This document shows, piece by piece, positions 39,968 to 53,330 of a stretch of DNA of 64,000 bases. A model generated the notes under the pieces. It ran no database searches and was not told where the DNA came from. It saw only the letters and a program-made list of their open reading frames with translations. Source of the stretch: Antitrichia curtipendula (taxonomy: Eukaryota > Streptophyta > Bryopsida > Hypnales > Leucodontaceae); the NCBI GenBank assembly GCA_951230915.1, contig OX579633.1, forward strand, positions 23,594,574 to 23,658,573. Direction: 5' to 3'. Numbering within the stretch: the stretch's first letter is position 1; each line of letters starts with the position of its first letter. Position numbers and translations under genes: made by a program.

Positions 39968-40390
39968 TTTACTTTTGAATAAACTATAATTTCATCCTAA
40001 AATTTTGAGCTTTGTTTAACAATGACTAAAGGTTTCTATTGACAAAAATTTCAATTCCAATTAACATAAGATATATTGTCTAGAAAGGGTTGAAAAATGA
40101 ACTAAAATGGCATGTTTCCAACTAAAATACTTATAGAGCTCACATGAAGATGACTATTGCATTAATATTCAACCAAAATAAACTTTCAATAGAAAGCTAT
40201 TCTATAGAATTTTTTTTCATTTTTTTCATTTTTATTTCTTATATAATATAGAGGTGTGAAAGTTATTTTCAGCTTTACAGTGTATTTAAAAAAAAAAAAA
40301 ATTTATAACTAATTACTATTAGCATAAACAAATACCAATAATTCAAAACATAAACTTTTAAAGTAGTAAAATCTATCCATAATTTTTTTT
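39968..40390. repeat. dispersed repeat C, copy 2
   Basis: Direct-orientation partner of 2612-3030, about 37 kb away, with the same series of blocks (cctaaaattttgagc, ggtttctattg, aatgaactaaaa, cttatataatata, gtgtgaaagttattt). The copies differ by many substitutions and small indels. Confidence 0.65.
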
Positions 40391-40439
40391 TGGAAAAAAA
40401 ACTAAATTTAAAGATGTACTACATGTATTACTTTTTCTG

Positions 40440-42490
40440 CCGCGCGTGGGTTGCTAAAACGTGGGGAGTGTCCTCCCTGGGAAAATAGGTCATACATCCG
40501 GCACCTCAAGCCAGTCTATGATCCACTTGCACTTGGTTCTTTTTACACACCACCTTAGAAAAAGGAACCAAAAGTCCACCTAACATCTATTACTTATTCC
40601 CGTAATCTTCCTTTCTTCCGTAATACATAGGAGTAGGGGTTCCCTTCTATCTCCTCACAATTTGGCAGTGCACTTTATATTCGTCCCTCGTTGTTCTCTT
40701 ATTGATAGAACATTTTAATGTTGATTTGCGGTTGATACTCGTTGTATGCCACTTTGAAGTGCCAACAAAAGCCGTTCTCGACCACATTCAAACACAAGGT
40801 TGAAAGAAGTTCACTTTATCCGGTCTATGCAAGTCTCTGGCATCGCCAATTGGTATGTCCAACTTCCTCTTTGTACTTCTAAGATAGTTGTATAGTAGGC
40901 GGTTGTATAGTTCTAGGACACTAGTTGCATAGTATGCGGTTGTGCCGGACATGTTTTTCTTCTAGTGTATTTTTGAAGAATTTTCTCATCCGATGCGGCT
41001 TGCATAGAGCATACTTGCTTTGGAAACATTAAGTTGGGGGACTCCTCTTCCGATTTGCTAGACAACTCGATGATAGGATCCAATTTCTCAACCTTCACTG
41101 CTCAAAGTACTACATTATTACCAAGGACGGGGAACACTTCACAAAATGGACTTGTTGATATTGATTGAGTAATATATGGCATATTCACTATAGATGCATT
41201 TGATTGTCAACTCAGGATCTGTGTTGAAGCAGCAAACGTAGACAAAAACAAGCTGTAAGCTTTATAGTTTCCAGATACAAAGAACCAACAATGTCATGTT
41301 TCTTCCATTGACTTGACTGTAGGAATTGACTGCAATAGTTGTCTTGATTCAGACTTCCTCTCTTCTTTGACATACATGGAAGACTCTACAAACTTAAAGC
41401 AAACTTGGAATAAATGGCTCATGACTCTAGCTTGACCTCCATCATCCACCAGAAACACAAGGGGAACATCATGACCATCTACATGAATGTAAGCCATCAT
41501 GAAGAACACACGGCCTCAGAAGAATGGAAAACAATGAAGTCAATACTTGGTGCACCATGAAGGACATTTCATTTTCTTGAAGTACTTAACATGATGTGGT
41601 ACTTTTACCATCACTTAAAGAAGAGAAAGCACAATAGATGCAAGTGGTTCAGAAACTCTTGTTAAATAAGAGAGCACCTATCACAACTCCTCACAAGCAC
41701 ACAATTAGGAGGGCCTTCTAGAAAATAATTAAATACCTGTTGTAGCTATGTTAGGCATATAATAAGTGCATTTGGCGGTTCTATCAAATACATTATAAGT
41801 GCACGTACCCAAAAGTAGGTGCACCAAAATACTACCTACCTTAGATCTTTAATTTGGAGTGTGGCAGATAGAAAGATGTCACTGATTGAGTGCTATTGGT
41901 ATTACCTATGTTTTAAGAATTGACAGCATTTTGAAATCATGTTAGGTTTCTTAGTTGTTAATTCCTAGTGGAGGCTATGTCAACACTCTATTATAGGATA
42001 ATGTGGTGTGGAAAAATTGTACGCGGCTTCAAAGCTTATATATACTTCGTCAAATTCTTGAAACCACAATCTCTTGGATGCCCTCAATCTTGCATAGCAT
42101 TATCATTTTATAGTGACAGTTTTTATGTACTATTCTCTCAACTCATGCATACAGACAATCATAACTTTCCATTTGTTGTCCCAGAGCACTCTAAGAAGCA
42201 TAAAAGGCCAATTTCTTTGTACTTCTCATCTTGCAAGGCACTTAGGTGTTCTAGAATGAATCACAAAAAGAAAGTTGTGTCAAAGACAAGTCAGTCAACA
42301 CCCAAGGACCTCTGCAAAAGCCGTACCAAAGGAGGCTGAAGTGCAAAACATGGACTCACAACAAGTGAGGTCTAAGGATAACATTTGTTCGCAAAATATT
42401 TTAGGACAAGATGGACCCCATCATGTAAGCATCTTTGGATCTCATATGTGTCCTTTGAACTACTTTGCAATCCTTGAAGTCCTATTGTAG
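40440..42490. pseudogene. decayed coding-like tract, unrecognised
   Basis: GC-richer than its flanks, with short open stretches that look protein-derived but are broken by stops. On the minus strand 41294-41509 includes HVDGHDVPLVFLVDDGGQAR and VCFKFVESSMYVKEE, and upstream in the same direction there is VPHHVKYFKKMKCPSWCTKY before a stop. At 40913-41098 (minus) there is SDEKILQKYTRRKTCPAQPH. On the plus strand 41968-42339 is open but unrecognised. No transposase or other domain was identified. The likeliest reading is the remains of a mobile element or a silenced gene. Confidence 0.3.
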
Positions 42491-42499
42491 GCTATTCTT

Positions 42500-45260
42500 T
42501 GCCCAACAAAGAATTCAATTTCATTGTAGAGCTTCTTTGTGTGCATTCCATGTGTAGTCTTCGTACGTAAATCATAGCAATAGAATGCTATTATTTCATT
42601 ACTAAAATCAAGTTATAGATCTCGGAAGTGATTTAACCTATTCTAATGAGAAACATCTTTAAATAGCACATGTAGAATTAACATGAGGGCTACACATTGT
42701 CATTCCATCTTGCTGAGTAGAAAAGCATAGAAAGATATAAAAAATTGAATTCATGCATTAGTTACTTTAAATGACAATAAAAATTCATGATATAATGACA
42801 TTGTATGTGCTCAATTGATCAAACACATATACTTTTGTTTATGAAAACTTGCAAGCTTTGTCTTCATATTGTATTATTCAAGGCATATATTTATAACTAT
42901 AGTATCAATCATTATTAATCCATAGAATTATATTAAAATATATTAGGATCTACATTAAAATTTGTAATTGTAGGAATAAAAAAAATTCTTTATTTTAAAT
43001 TGGAGACTTGTTCTTAAATCTAAAATGAAAGAAGAATACATCATTGTGTTATTAGTGTTCACTTCCTCCTTGAACCATGAGTCATGCAAGATATGAAGTA
43101 AGTTTAGAAGTGCTTCATTTTTATCTTAAATTATACTTTCTTCATTGTTTTATCAAAAGTTTAATTTAGAGCTTACTATAAACCTATGTGTAGTGTACCT
43201 ACAAATAAGTTTTTAATTGAATAAAATATCTACAAAGTTTTGCAATAAGATTAGTTTTTCAGTTGAATCAATATTCTAAACTATATGTGGTGCACTAGTA
43301 CAAGAATACTAGGGTCAATGATATGAAGTCACTATATTATAGCAAATAGAAAAGAGTTTAAGATTTAGAGTGTGTACAGATATTCAAAATGTTAAATTGA
43401 CTACTATTAAATGAGTCCAAGTGGTGCAAATCCAATATTCACCTTCTTTTTCTTTGTAGACTTGTTCTAGGATTGAAAATGAAACCAAATCATCTTGTTA
43501 TGGGGTCAAATTGAGGTATTAGGAGCCAACTTGGACCGTAACCACTGCTTTGATTTTACCATTGTTGATTGTGTAGCTCAGATTTTTTAGATTTCTCCAA
43601 AATAAATATGCTTCATGTTTTATAAATGTTATAGTGTCATGTTTCACTATTATGTAGTTTATAATGTCATCATTTCATCTTCATTAAGCACAAAAAACCT
43701 CATGTAACCAATGCTTTTTACTCCTTTGTTGAATTTTAAATTAGATGATTTAGAAACTTTTTCATTGAAAGTAATGATCTTTTGAGTAGAAGTAATCATT
43801 ACTGACAACTTTGTATATTTTTTAGAACTAATTTTGATGAAATTGACGTAGTTTTTGAGTAGAACATTTCAAAAGGAACTCCAAAAGGACCCTCTCCCAT
43901 GTCGTGAGTGGTTCCTAATACCTCATTTTGACCCTATGTAGCTATCTTCAATTTCTTGGCGGTTCTTAAAAAATATACATATTGTTTGGGCAATGCCATG
44001 GGATTAGTGTATCTAATGGTCACTATATACGGGTATTACTAATTTAAATATATATCAACTTTATGCGGTTAAGAATATTTTGAAGACATCAATTTTATGC
44101 GGATATTAAAAAATTTATAATATCTATTGTCTATGGATATCAAATGCTTGAGACTAATGCTTGGAATCATGTGAACTTAATAAGTTTTGTTAAGGAAATC
44201 ATTTGTTTCTAGCATAGGATAGGTGTGTTTAGAAGAAGTGTATAAACGGTTTTAAATCCAATAGTAACCTTGTGAGGGAAAAAATTAATGTCACATCAAT
44301 TGCCGTAAGGTTTGGTAATGAAATATACATGTTGATGGATTCCGACACCTTATATTATCCTCAATTTTTTTAGCAACATCTACCATGAGCTTCAATAAAT
44401 TATATCACATTAAGTGAAAATTTAAAAACTTCTCCATACTAGTAATAATGGTATGGATTAATGAAGATGTCAAATGGTAGTTGCAAAATACTTTATGAAG
44501 ATCAAAAGTCTTAATCTTAATCTTTAATCTTTAAAAATCTTGATTTTGGAGCTAATTTGAGAACGTCTTCATCCAAAGGTTTATTGTTAAGCTCGTCCAC
44601 ATTTCTCCAAGCTCATCCGCGTTTTTCCGAGGTTTGCTTACAACAGATTGTACAAGATCTCTTCTGTATTTGTTGCATTTTTTTGTATCTAGCAGCTTGG
44701 TCAAGCATTCAAGATGATGAGGAACACTAGAAGCCGGTCTAAGCAGGACGACAGGGCGACGCCTAAATTGCCAACGCAAGCAACCAATGAATCTCGAGCT
44801 TCTACAAGAAACTTTAAGGTTTGTTACTCGAAGTGCACAAGTTGGTGAAACTTTTCTTCTTCTATTTTGTTTGCACTGGAGAGAGAAGTCAAGATCTGTC
44901 ATTAGGTATGTTATTTCGTGATTTTAGTAAGTCAAGAAAATCAGGAGTTGTGGTCTGAGGGAGAAGAGAGACTAAACATTTTTTAGTCCTGAGCTATGCA
45001 CTGAAAGAGAAGAGAGAGGAAACATCTAAGGGAAACCAACTAGTCATCTTCCATTGAAATCCTGTTTGTAACAAAATTTGTCCTTGGTGGTGCTTAACTT
45101 GGTTTAGTGCGTTGACTTTAAGATTTTTGAATCAAAGACCACAGATTCGGGGCTGATTTTAAGGTGCTTGCTATTAGATGTCTGTCAAAATTTGAATTTC
45201 TATAGGCGTTCTTTAGACCACAAGGCATGAGAGACCTGCAGCAAACACCCTAAGCAACAG
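42500..45260. other. AT-rich spacer with one GC-richer patch
   Basis: Mostly featureless AT-rich DNA. A GC-richer patch at 44560-44900 is open on the minus strand (116 residues). On the plus strand it reads MMRNTRSRSKQDDRATPKLP from an ATG near 44713. Neither frame matches a family I know, so strand and coding status are undecided. Confidence 0.35.
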
Positions 45261-45527
45261 CAAGTGAAACAAAAAAATTTAGAGAATGAGATTACCAAGC
45301 GCCTCAAGTTTTTCAAGATTTTTTCAAAAGCACAGGAAGTGCTTGTGTTTGACCGATATGGGGGGTACTGTAAGCTCCCCTCAAATCAGTCAAACACGAG
45401 GATAATTTATTTATTTTCCTTACCAACTCGTCCGATTCCACAATCATGCACATCTTCCATTTTTCTTCGCATTGTATGCACTGTTGGTTCCATCAATGCG
45501 CTCATCTTCTTATAGAGTTGTTGTTTG

Positions 45528-45625
45528 CACACCGTTTTGGGGGGTACTGCGGGGTGCCACCAAAACCACAATCAAATTCAATTATGGTTTTGGTGGCACC
45601 CCACAATACCCTCAAAAACAGTGTG
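45528..45625. repeat. hairpin-forming inverted repeat
   Basis: Arms of about 44 bases around a loop of about 8. The left arm includes ggggtgccaccaaaaccaca, and the right arm includes its complement (ggttttggtggcacc). Pairing is near perfect next to the loop and looser at the base. The GC-rich arms contrast with AT-rich surroundings. A related, less regular palindrome lies at 45349-45402. It could be a foldback MITE remnant or a small-RNA precursor; the sequence alone does not say which. Confidence 0.6.
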
Positions 45626-46364
45626 GCAGTGTGGTTTGATGATTTTTAGGCCGGCGGTGCAAGAGTTCGGAGTTGTCCTCAATTTGGTCGAGTGGATTCC
45701 ATACTGTCTTGAGGTGTTTGCCAGCTCAACTGCTAGCTCTCATGTTCAATGAATCAATGATTTGAACTTGATTACTTCATGTTTTTATGCGAGGCGGAGA
45801 GAAGAAACTCTGATCCAGCTTGCATTAACTCAAATAGGGCCAGACTGTATCAATTAGTTTATTGCAAGAAATATGCTCAATGTGTGATCACAGGTTGATC
45901 ACAAGGCCACTTGAAATTCATTGCAAGAAAAATGCTCAAATAAAACCAATAAGTTAGTACTCCGAGTACTACTTCTCATGAATGGTCTGCAATATGAAGT
46001 CATTTTACGAGCGCTATAGTGAACAATCGAGAGTGGTTTCAATTTGGTGTGATTCTCTGTTGGAATGTATAGTAAATTAGCAACCATTTATTCAGTATTC
46101 AAGCTCAAAGACTTGTAGTCACACGGGATCATTGCCGAGAATGTGTACAAGAGGTTGATTTCTATGCTAGTGTCCAAGAATGTCTTGAGGGATATTCTTG
46201 AATCCTTTTTCCTGTAATCAAAGTTAACAACACTTGCGTTTTTACAAATGGAAGGAGTGCGAGTGATGAATGTTGTAGGCCCTCGCCTCCAAATTCCCAG
46301 CCTCTTGAATCCCTCCTTGCCTCCATCTTCATAACTTAATCTTGTATTGTATTTCCCTAACCTG

Positions 46365-46548
46365 CACTATAAGAAACCCGTGTTTTTTTTTACGTCTAAA
46401 ATTTGGACGTCAAATTTTTTGGACATCAAACATAACATTAGGATGCTAGTTTTGATGTCAAAACTAGCATCCTAATGTTATGTTTGATGTCCAAAAACTT
46501 TGACGTCCAAATTTTAGACGTAAAAAAAAACACGGGTTTCTTATAGTG
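46365..46548. mobile_element. foldback mini-CACTA element with CTG target-site duplication
   Basis: A 184 bp near-perfect palindrome: two 91-base arms with one mismatch that I can find, and a 2-base centre. The outer ends read CACTATAAGAAACCCGTG, the CACTA-superfamily signature. The element is flanked by a 3-base duplication, CTG (46362-46364 and 46549-46551), as expected for CACTA insertion. It has no coding sequence, so it is a non-autonomous MITE. The near identity of the arms suggests recent origin or insertion. Confidence 0.85.
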
Positions 46549-46551
46549 CTG

Positions 46552-48128
46552 GATTTGGTAGTATCTCTGCAATTGTTAGCAAAGGAGGTGTCCACTTTTA
46601 CACACAATAGATTGTTTTAACTTACGTTAACCAAACTAAACATGATTTTGTTTTGTTTCTTATTGCAGTTGTCACCAGCCTAGCGTCATGATGTAAGTTA
46701 ATGAATGAATTGGAATTAAGCTTCCTTTGCTCCAATTTGTTTCATTGTAATTTATTCCAACGTGGCAATGCAGTTTTTCTTTATTTGAATTACAAGAGGA
46801 ACAATTTGTTAACTCATGTATATTAGTGTTTTCATGTGAAAACATAATACGTTCTTTTAGCTTGTGGTTTTTATGTTTTCACATGATGTCTCATGATTTG
46901 GTTTGAATTAGTTGGAATCAATAGAAATAAAATTTTGTCAAAATTAGCGTATCTAGTGGGTTTGGTTAAAGTTGCCCTTTACGTAGTTGCCATTCTTGTA
47001 TTCTACTTTTTAGGTCAAGACAACGTCTTCTAATTATAAGGACATTGAATTGATTGAAGTGGGAGAAAAAAAATAGGGTATGACAATTTATATTTAATAG
47101 TCTCTATTTTATAATTTAAATAATAATTGTGAATTTGAAATGTTGTAGAAGTATTATCAAGTGGTTAGGTACATTAATAAAAAGTTCCAAATATAATTGA
47201 GTGAGATCGATTCCTTAATTATTGCAATTAATTATTTTTTCTTTTTCATTAGTGAATAATTGAATTAGAATCATAGGGATGTCATAAATACTTTAATTAT
47301 TTCATATGATTCCTTGGCTAATTATTCATTTTAAAAGAAAATTGTCTTTAGTACAATGCAATGTTCTATGAAGTGGTTTGGCTTATTCACTAATGAGCGA
47401 CTATTTGAAAAAAAATAATACTATTCCATGATGAACTCTCGGATGAACTAGAAGAAGTTATTTGATCATTGATTTCTAACTTTGCTTAGAAGTAGGATAT
47501 AAATCTTATGGAAAATGTTTGAAATGTTTTTGAAATCTAGAGCATGAGTTTGATTTTTCATGCACACACTAGAAATGGATTTCAATATTTTATATTTTTA
47601 GAGGAACAAATTCAAAACTTAAAATGTGAAGAAATTGTTTGAAAGGTTTATGAGCTCTATATCTATAGAATTAGTTATGAATTATGTTCATTTGTTGGGG
47701 TGTCAGCTTTTATACTTGTCAAACATAATCATACTTATGTATTAATTTAATTATGAATACTCTAGGATTTTATAGGATTTTTTTGTTTTGTATTAGTAGT
47801 GTTATTTGAGTATAATAGATTATGCAATGATCTACTGTAAATATAATTGAAGCCAGGTGCATATTTTATTAATAATTGTTTGGTTTCAAAACTTCACAAA
47901 TGCTATATAGACTATAATTGTTTTCTTCTTTTGAAACATTATAATATGCCCATAGTGTAGTCAATTTATTCTCAAATCCCATTTGTTGAGCTAACATCAT
48001 TTTTTTGGCAATATCAAGTTAAACAAACAGAACGTGTCACAGGTATTGCATCTTCATTTGCGGTAACAATAGCAATAGAAGAGGCTCAAGAGGTGCCTGA
48101 ATAATGTATTCTAAAGACTCCAAAACAC
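46552..48128. other. AT-rich spacer
   Basis: No ORF with gene-like composition, repeat or RNA gene was recognised between the foldback element and the methyltransferase-like pseudogene. Confidence 0.45.
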
Positions 48129-51100
48129 GTGGAGAATGAGATGGAAGAGCAGGAGTTATCTGAGGAAGAGCCTAACTTGGTAAGCCTTGGAGACATATTA
48201 GATGTTGTTGATCATGTTGTATACCAATTAGATTATCCCATTCTCAAAGATACGGACTCTAGATCATCCCGTTTAGTGACCCAAAGATACGGAAGTGCAA
48301 ACAACCTGTCTTTTCTGATGAAAGTTCAGAGATTGAGTACAACTCCAACTCTCAGACATCATATTCCATTTGTAGCCCATTGTTTGAAGACTTCTGCACT
48401 TGTAAGTCTTCAAGTAGTCCTCCGGTCAAGCACGAAGTGGTTTTAATCCACTAGAGCTCTAACTCAAAAGGTAGTGTGAATGTAGAATAAAAGAAAATGA
48501 AATACCTATCTTATTGGTCCTTTTTGTATCTGTGTTTTAAATTACTGCCATAGTGGTTAGTATTTTCTATTATGTGAATTATGAAAAACATTAAGAAAAA
48601 TTCATTTCATCCTTAAAATGAAGTTATTGTTTATATTGTTGAAGTTGACTTTGTTGTTCTATAAAATGAATTTGTAATAAAATTTTGGGAAGACTATGGT
48701 AATTGTGAGAAATCATTTAAATATTGCAAATGGAGGAGCCACTTATTACTTTGCTGCAGCCGAAGCAAGCAATAGTGACTCTAGCACTAATGACATGACT
48801 CAACTAGAAATTGGTAGTCAAGAAGAAGGTGATTTTGTGTTGGATGATATTGATGATGAAGAGGAGGACAAGGAGTTGCTGGAATACAAGCTCTAATGTC
48901 TACAGAAAGTCAACTCCGTAGCAACTATTGCAAGTTTAAGGCGGAAACCTGAAAAGCTTTCCAGATTGAGAATTCCGCTTAGTAGGCCCATGACGATGCC
49001 AATGGTGAGGCCAACCTTGTCATTTCATATTATAAAACTAGAACAAGAATTTGTCCATGGCTACCGCAATGGGGCAGCGGAATTCTATGTCTCCACAACG
49101 AATGAGGCGGGAGAGAGTTAGGAGTTCATAGTTGAGGAGATGAGTGGAGTGGACATGTGGTGGAAGTATGCAAACATCAACTTTACTGCGTATGTTGAGT
49201 CTATACCCAAGTTTCAATTCATGAAGAACTTAAAGCTCTTTGTTTGCAACGGAAACCAACATCGTATAGCTTGGATGAACCACATTACAAGGAAGTACTC
49301 AAATGATCCAGATTGGCATATATTTGTGGATTGCATTGTTTTGGAAACAAAGGGCAAAATCAAATTGGTCATGCAAGTAATGCATGACATTAACATGTGA
49401 GTAATTTTTCAAAGAATGAAAAGCATTTGATTTTAGTTTATTGTATTTATTCATTGTATGAGAAGTATTGTTCATATATGTTTCAAATGAATTAACACAT
49501 TGCATAAATTGCAGATCGACGGAGGACTCACACGTAAAGACCAATCTAGTGCACACTCTCTACCTTGTGCAAAAATATGGGCTTCTACCATTGGTCAAAT
49601 TCCTGGAGATGTTGAGACCGTTTGAGCAAAAACAATGCGTTGTCACGCAATCAAGGAAGCATTGGTACTTAATGCCCATTGACATTTTTACAGTATTTGT
49701 TTTCTGGGTGAGAATCTAAGTTGTTTAACTTATGTATGTTTTAAAAAAAATTATTAATAATAGGGTGTGGTTGGCTTTGCTTTGATAATTCTTTGCTAAC
49801 TTTTATGATGATGATTCTTGAATTTATCAACAAGAGATATCTACTACTACGGATACCTCAGTACGGAAGTACAACAAAGTGATTCCCTTCGAGGAGAAAA
49901 ATAATGAGGGGGGTGCAAATGCTATGAGCTTTGGTGCAAAACAGAAAGTGTTGAAGTTGATTGTCAAAATGGGGAAGTTACTTGTTGTGGCAAATCCCGC
50001 ATATGGGCCTGGATTTCTTGAGGAGGTGCGTTTGACTTTTAAAAAACATAATTGTTTTTGCTATCCATCCTTTGAATAGAATGCTTGGTTCTAATAAGTA
50101 AATGTTAGGTTTTTTAGGTTGAGAAGTACTGGAGCACAAACAAAGTCATAGAGATGACTATAGAAATTGCAAATGATCGCCACGTGCAATACTTCACCAT
50201 TTTGAGAAAATTAAGTTTTTGAAATGGTGGAATTCCTCTATGCCTTCACAAGAGGCTAGAAAGTTCCCTACAAAGCCTGTCTCTGAGGATAATTTGTTGT
50301 CATTCCTCAACAAGTGCATTTGGTGGTTGGGGTTAAATACTTATTTGTTTTCATATTTGAATTTCATATATGTGCAATCCATTCTAGAAAACATGACATT
50401 TTGGATTTCTTAATGTCTCTTTTTCTTCAAGAAGTCTAATGTTAATTGATGGTGTATTCATGCAGATAGAAGAAGTTGTTGTAGAGTACTTTGACAATGT
50501 GGTGAGCAAAGACGATCTTTGACTAAACAGGAAAACACCACTTGAGCTAAAGACACTTATAGAATACATTAAAAGATGGAGAAGAAAGATATGGGACCAA
50601 GGATTTGGCCCCACTTTGAAAGGAGCCAATGCATTCAAGAAATTAGATGCATTTATTGGCTTTTGAAGGATCGGATTTGGCAATTTAAAGAGTTCTTTTC
50701 TGGTGCATTCTAAATGGCTTGACTAATTTTGCCTTGCTTAAATCATGAATATGTACTCCTTTGTTTTGTAGTTCATTTTTGTATTGACCAATATAGACTA
50801 TAGAGAGAAAATTAAACTCAATTTTTTGAATTTACTAGAAATTGTGATATGGTGACCACCAAGTCTTTCAAAGGCCTTGGTGTGATTGACTTGGAGGTGC
50901 CTGAGTTTGCGGATCTCACAGACACGTAGAAGAAGAGGGCCATAGCGCGGAGGATGGTTGCTGACAAAAAGAAAGAAGGCAAAGAACAAGAGATTCAAGC
51001 AAACAAGGAGAAGAAAGAAGAAAAAGCGTCTAGCAAATTTGGCAGGGAAAGAGAAGGAGGTTGAGAAGGAGGGCAAGGAAAAAGGCAAAAGTAAGAAGAA

Positions 51101-52067
51101 GGCCGAAGGCGTTGACCAAGTTCTAACCTCTTCAACAGTGGATCAACGCTCTCAAATGGAATCTGCATCACGTGCCGGTGTAAAGAGGAAGGTAGTTTTG
51201 AAAGAGCTCAACGAAGATATGATCACGCAAGGCACACAAGTCATTGTCATTGATGATGATCAAGAGGTGAACTCAGAGGAATTAATCTTGAATACTTCCA
51301 TCATTGACATGATGAAGAACAAGGACAAAAAAAGGAAGACATGCTACACACAGATTATAGAGTTTTTGAAGAAAGTCAGTTTTAGTATTTTAAATTTTGA
51401 GTTCATTACACTACAAGAAAACGGATATTTTATGACTGCAAAAATATGACTGAGGATGACTGACGACTCGTTGCAGTCATATTCTTAAAGGCCAACACCT
51501 TGAGGAAAAATATGACTGCAAAATATGACTGCCAGTCATTTTTGGGCCTTCTACCTCACAAGTATACACTATACGACCATTAGGAATACCAAAATACTTC
51601 ATAGGGAACGTAAGGAACATGTTTGGGGAACGCTAAGTCATATTGTCAGTCATATTTCCATGGTAGTGTTATTTTTTTTGTTTTAGGCAACCCAAGAAAA
51701 ATACGGGCAATTCAAAAAAAATTGGATAAGTCATTGTTTAAGATTTTGAAATCCTACTCACCTATTTTTTAAGATTTTAAAACCTAGTCACCACTTTTTT
51801 AGGGTTTTGAAACCCTAGCCGCCACTTTTTAGGGATTTAAAACCCTAGCCGCCATTTCTTTGGGCCCTTCTTCCTTGCTTTTTATTGTCTCTTAGTTCAT
51901 ACTTGTTATTGCTTCTTAGTTGTTGTCTTTTGTTGCATCTTAACTCTTCTTTCTTGTTGCTTCTTAGCTCTAATCATACTTCTTGTTTCTTATTGTTGCA
52001 TCTAAATTCTTTCTTTCTCTAATATTTTAACTCTTTCTTCTTCTTAGTTCTTGTTTCTTGTTGTGTT

Positions 52068-52400
52068 TTAATTGTTGCTTCTTGTTTCTTTTTGTTGCAT
52101 CTTAACTCTTGTTTCTTGTTGTTTCTTGTTGTGTTTTAGTTGTTGCTTCTTGTTTCTTTTTGTTGCATCTTAACTCTTGTTTCTTGTTGTGTTTTAGTTG
52201 TTGCTTCTTGTTTCTTTTTGTTGCATCTTAACTCTTGTTTCTTGTTGTGTTTTAGTTGTTGCTTCTTGTTTCTTTTTGTTGCATCTTAACTCTTGTTTCT
52301 TGTTGTGTTTTAGTTGTTGCTTCTTGTTTCTTTTTGTTGCATCTTAACTCTTGTTTCTTGTTGTGTTTTAGTTGTTGCTTCTTGTTTCTTGTTTCTTGTT
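52068..52400. repeat. 58 bp tandem array inside the CACTA element
   Basis: About five units with an exact 58-base period (gcatcttaac recurs at 52165, 52223, 52281 and 52339; the first unit is 10 bases longer). Each unit is pyrimidine/TTG-rich, for example ttgttgcatcttaactcttg. The near identity of units indicates recent expansion. ORFs crossing it (52256-52626) are Leu/Cys/Phe repeats and not genes. Confidence 0.85.
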
Positions 52401-52904
52401 GTGTCCTAGTTGTTGCTTCTTATTTCTTATTGTGTCTTAATTGTTGCTTCTTGTTTCTTGTTGCATTTTAACTCTTGCTTGTTGTTATTTCTTAGAACTT
52501 GTCTATTTTTCTTCTTGTTTTCTCCATCACCATTCTTATTTTTCCTACCCTAAACTTGAGCTACATATTTTGTGTTGTTGTAAGCCTTTGAAGGTTGAGC
52601 TTTGTTGTTCATTCACTAAAAATTAACCTCCCATTTCTTTAATTGTTTATGCAGGCACCAAAAATTGAAACAAAGTTATTGGAGGCTACTTGCAACTCAA
52701 TAGAGCCATCTTCACATTATTGTAAGAAATATAGGCCTTATTGGATTTTGTGAAATGATTCATTATGGTATATATGTTTTGTATTGGTGACTAATAAATG
52801 TCAATGAAGAGAGTTGATTTCCTTCTTACATTCTCCCTTTTTAATATAATTATCTCTTGTATATCTCTAAAATCATATATATTCATTTTTAACTACATGG
52901 AGTC

Positions 52905-53330
52905 TTTTTCAAAATATGACTTTGTATTTTCCAAAATATGACTTTGTATTTTCCAAAATATGACTACAATTAGTCATAAACTACCAATGACATCCATATG
53001 AACTACCACATCAATCAAAATATGACTCATAAGAGTCATATTTCACATTAGTAAAATATGACTCACAAGAGTCATATTCCACATCATTCAAAAATATGAC
53101 TGTACAAAGTCATATGCCACATTACCCAAAATATGACTAACCGTAGTCATATTCCACGTCAGCCAAAATATGACTGGCCACAGTCATATACCACATCATC
53201 CAAAATATGACTGACCGCAGTCATATGCCACATTAGCCAAAATATGATTGATTGTAGTCATATTCCACGTCAGCCAAAATATGACTGACCGCAGTCATAT
53301 TCCACATCAACCAAAAAAATGATTACATGG
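52905..53330. repeat. array of palindromic tatgact...agtcata units
   Basis: About ten consecutive units of roughly 37 bases, most of the form ccaaaatatgact-6 nt-agtcatat followed by a ccaca(t/c)... spacer. Each unit is itself an inverted repeat with a short variable centre, such as gaccgc or ggccac. Related single motifs occur at both ends of the element (51420-51660 and 53460-53605). These are probably subterminal binding sites for the cognate transposase. Confidence 0.8.

Noticed and set aside
52256..52626. Leu/Cys/Phe-rich ORFs
   Set aside because: They are translations of the 58 bp tandem array and its continuation, with no independent support.
52905..53330. CRISPR-like spacing of repeats
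   Set aside because: The regular palindromic units resemble a repeat-spacer array. However, the spacers are themselves similar, the units lie within a CACTA element with defined ends, and the genome is eukaryotic.
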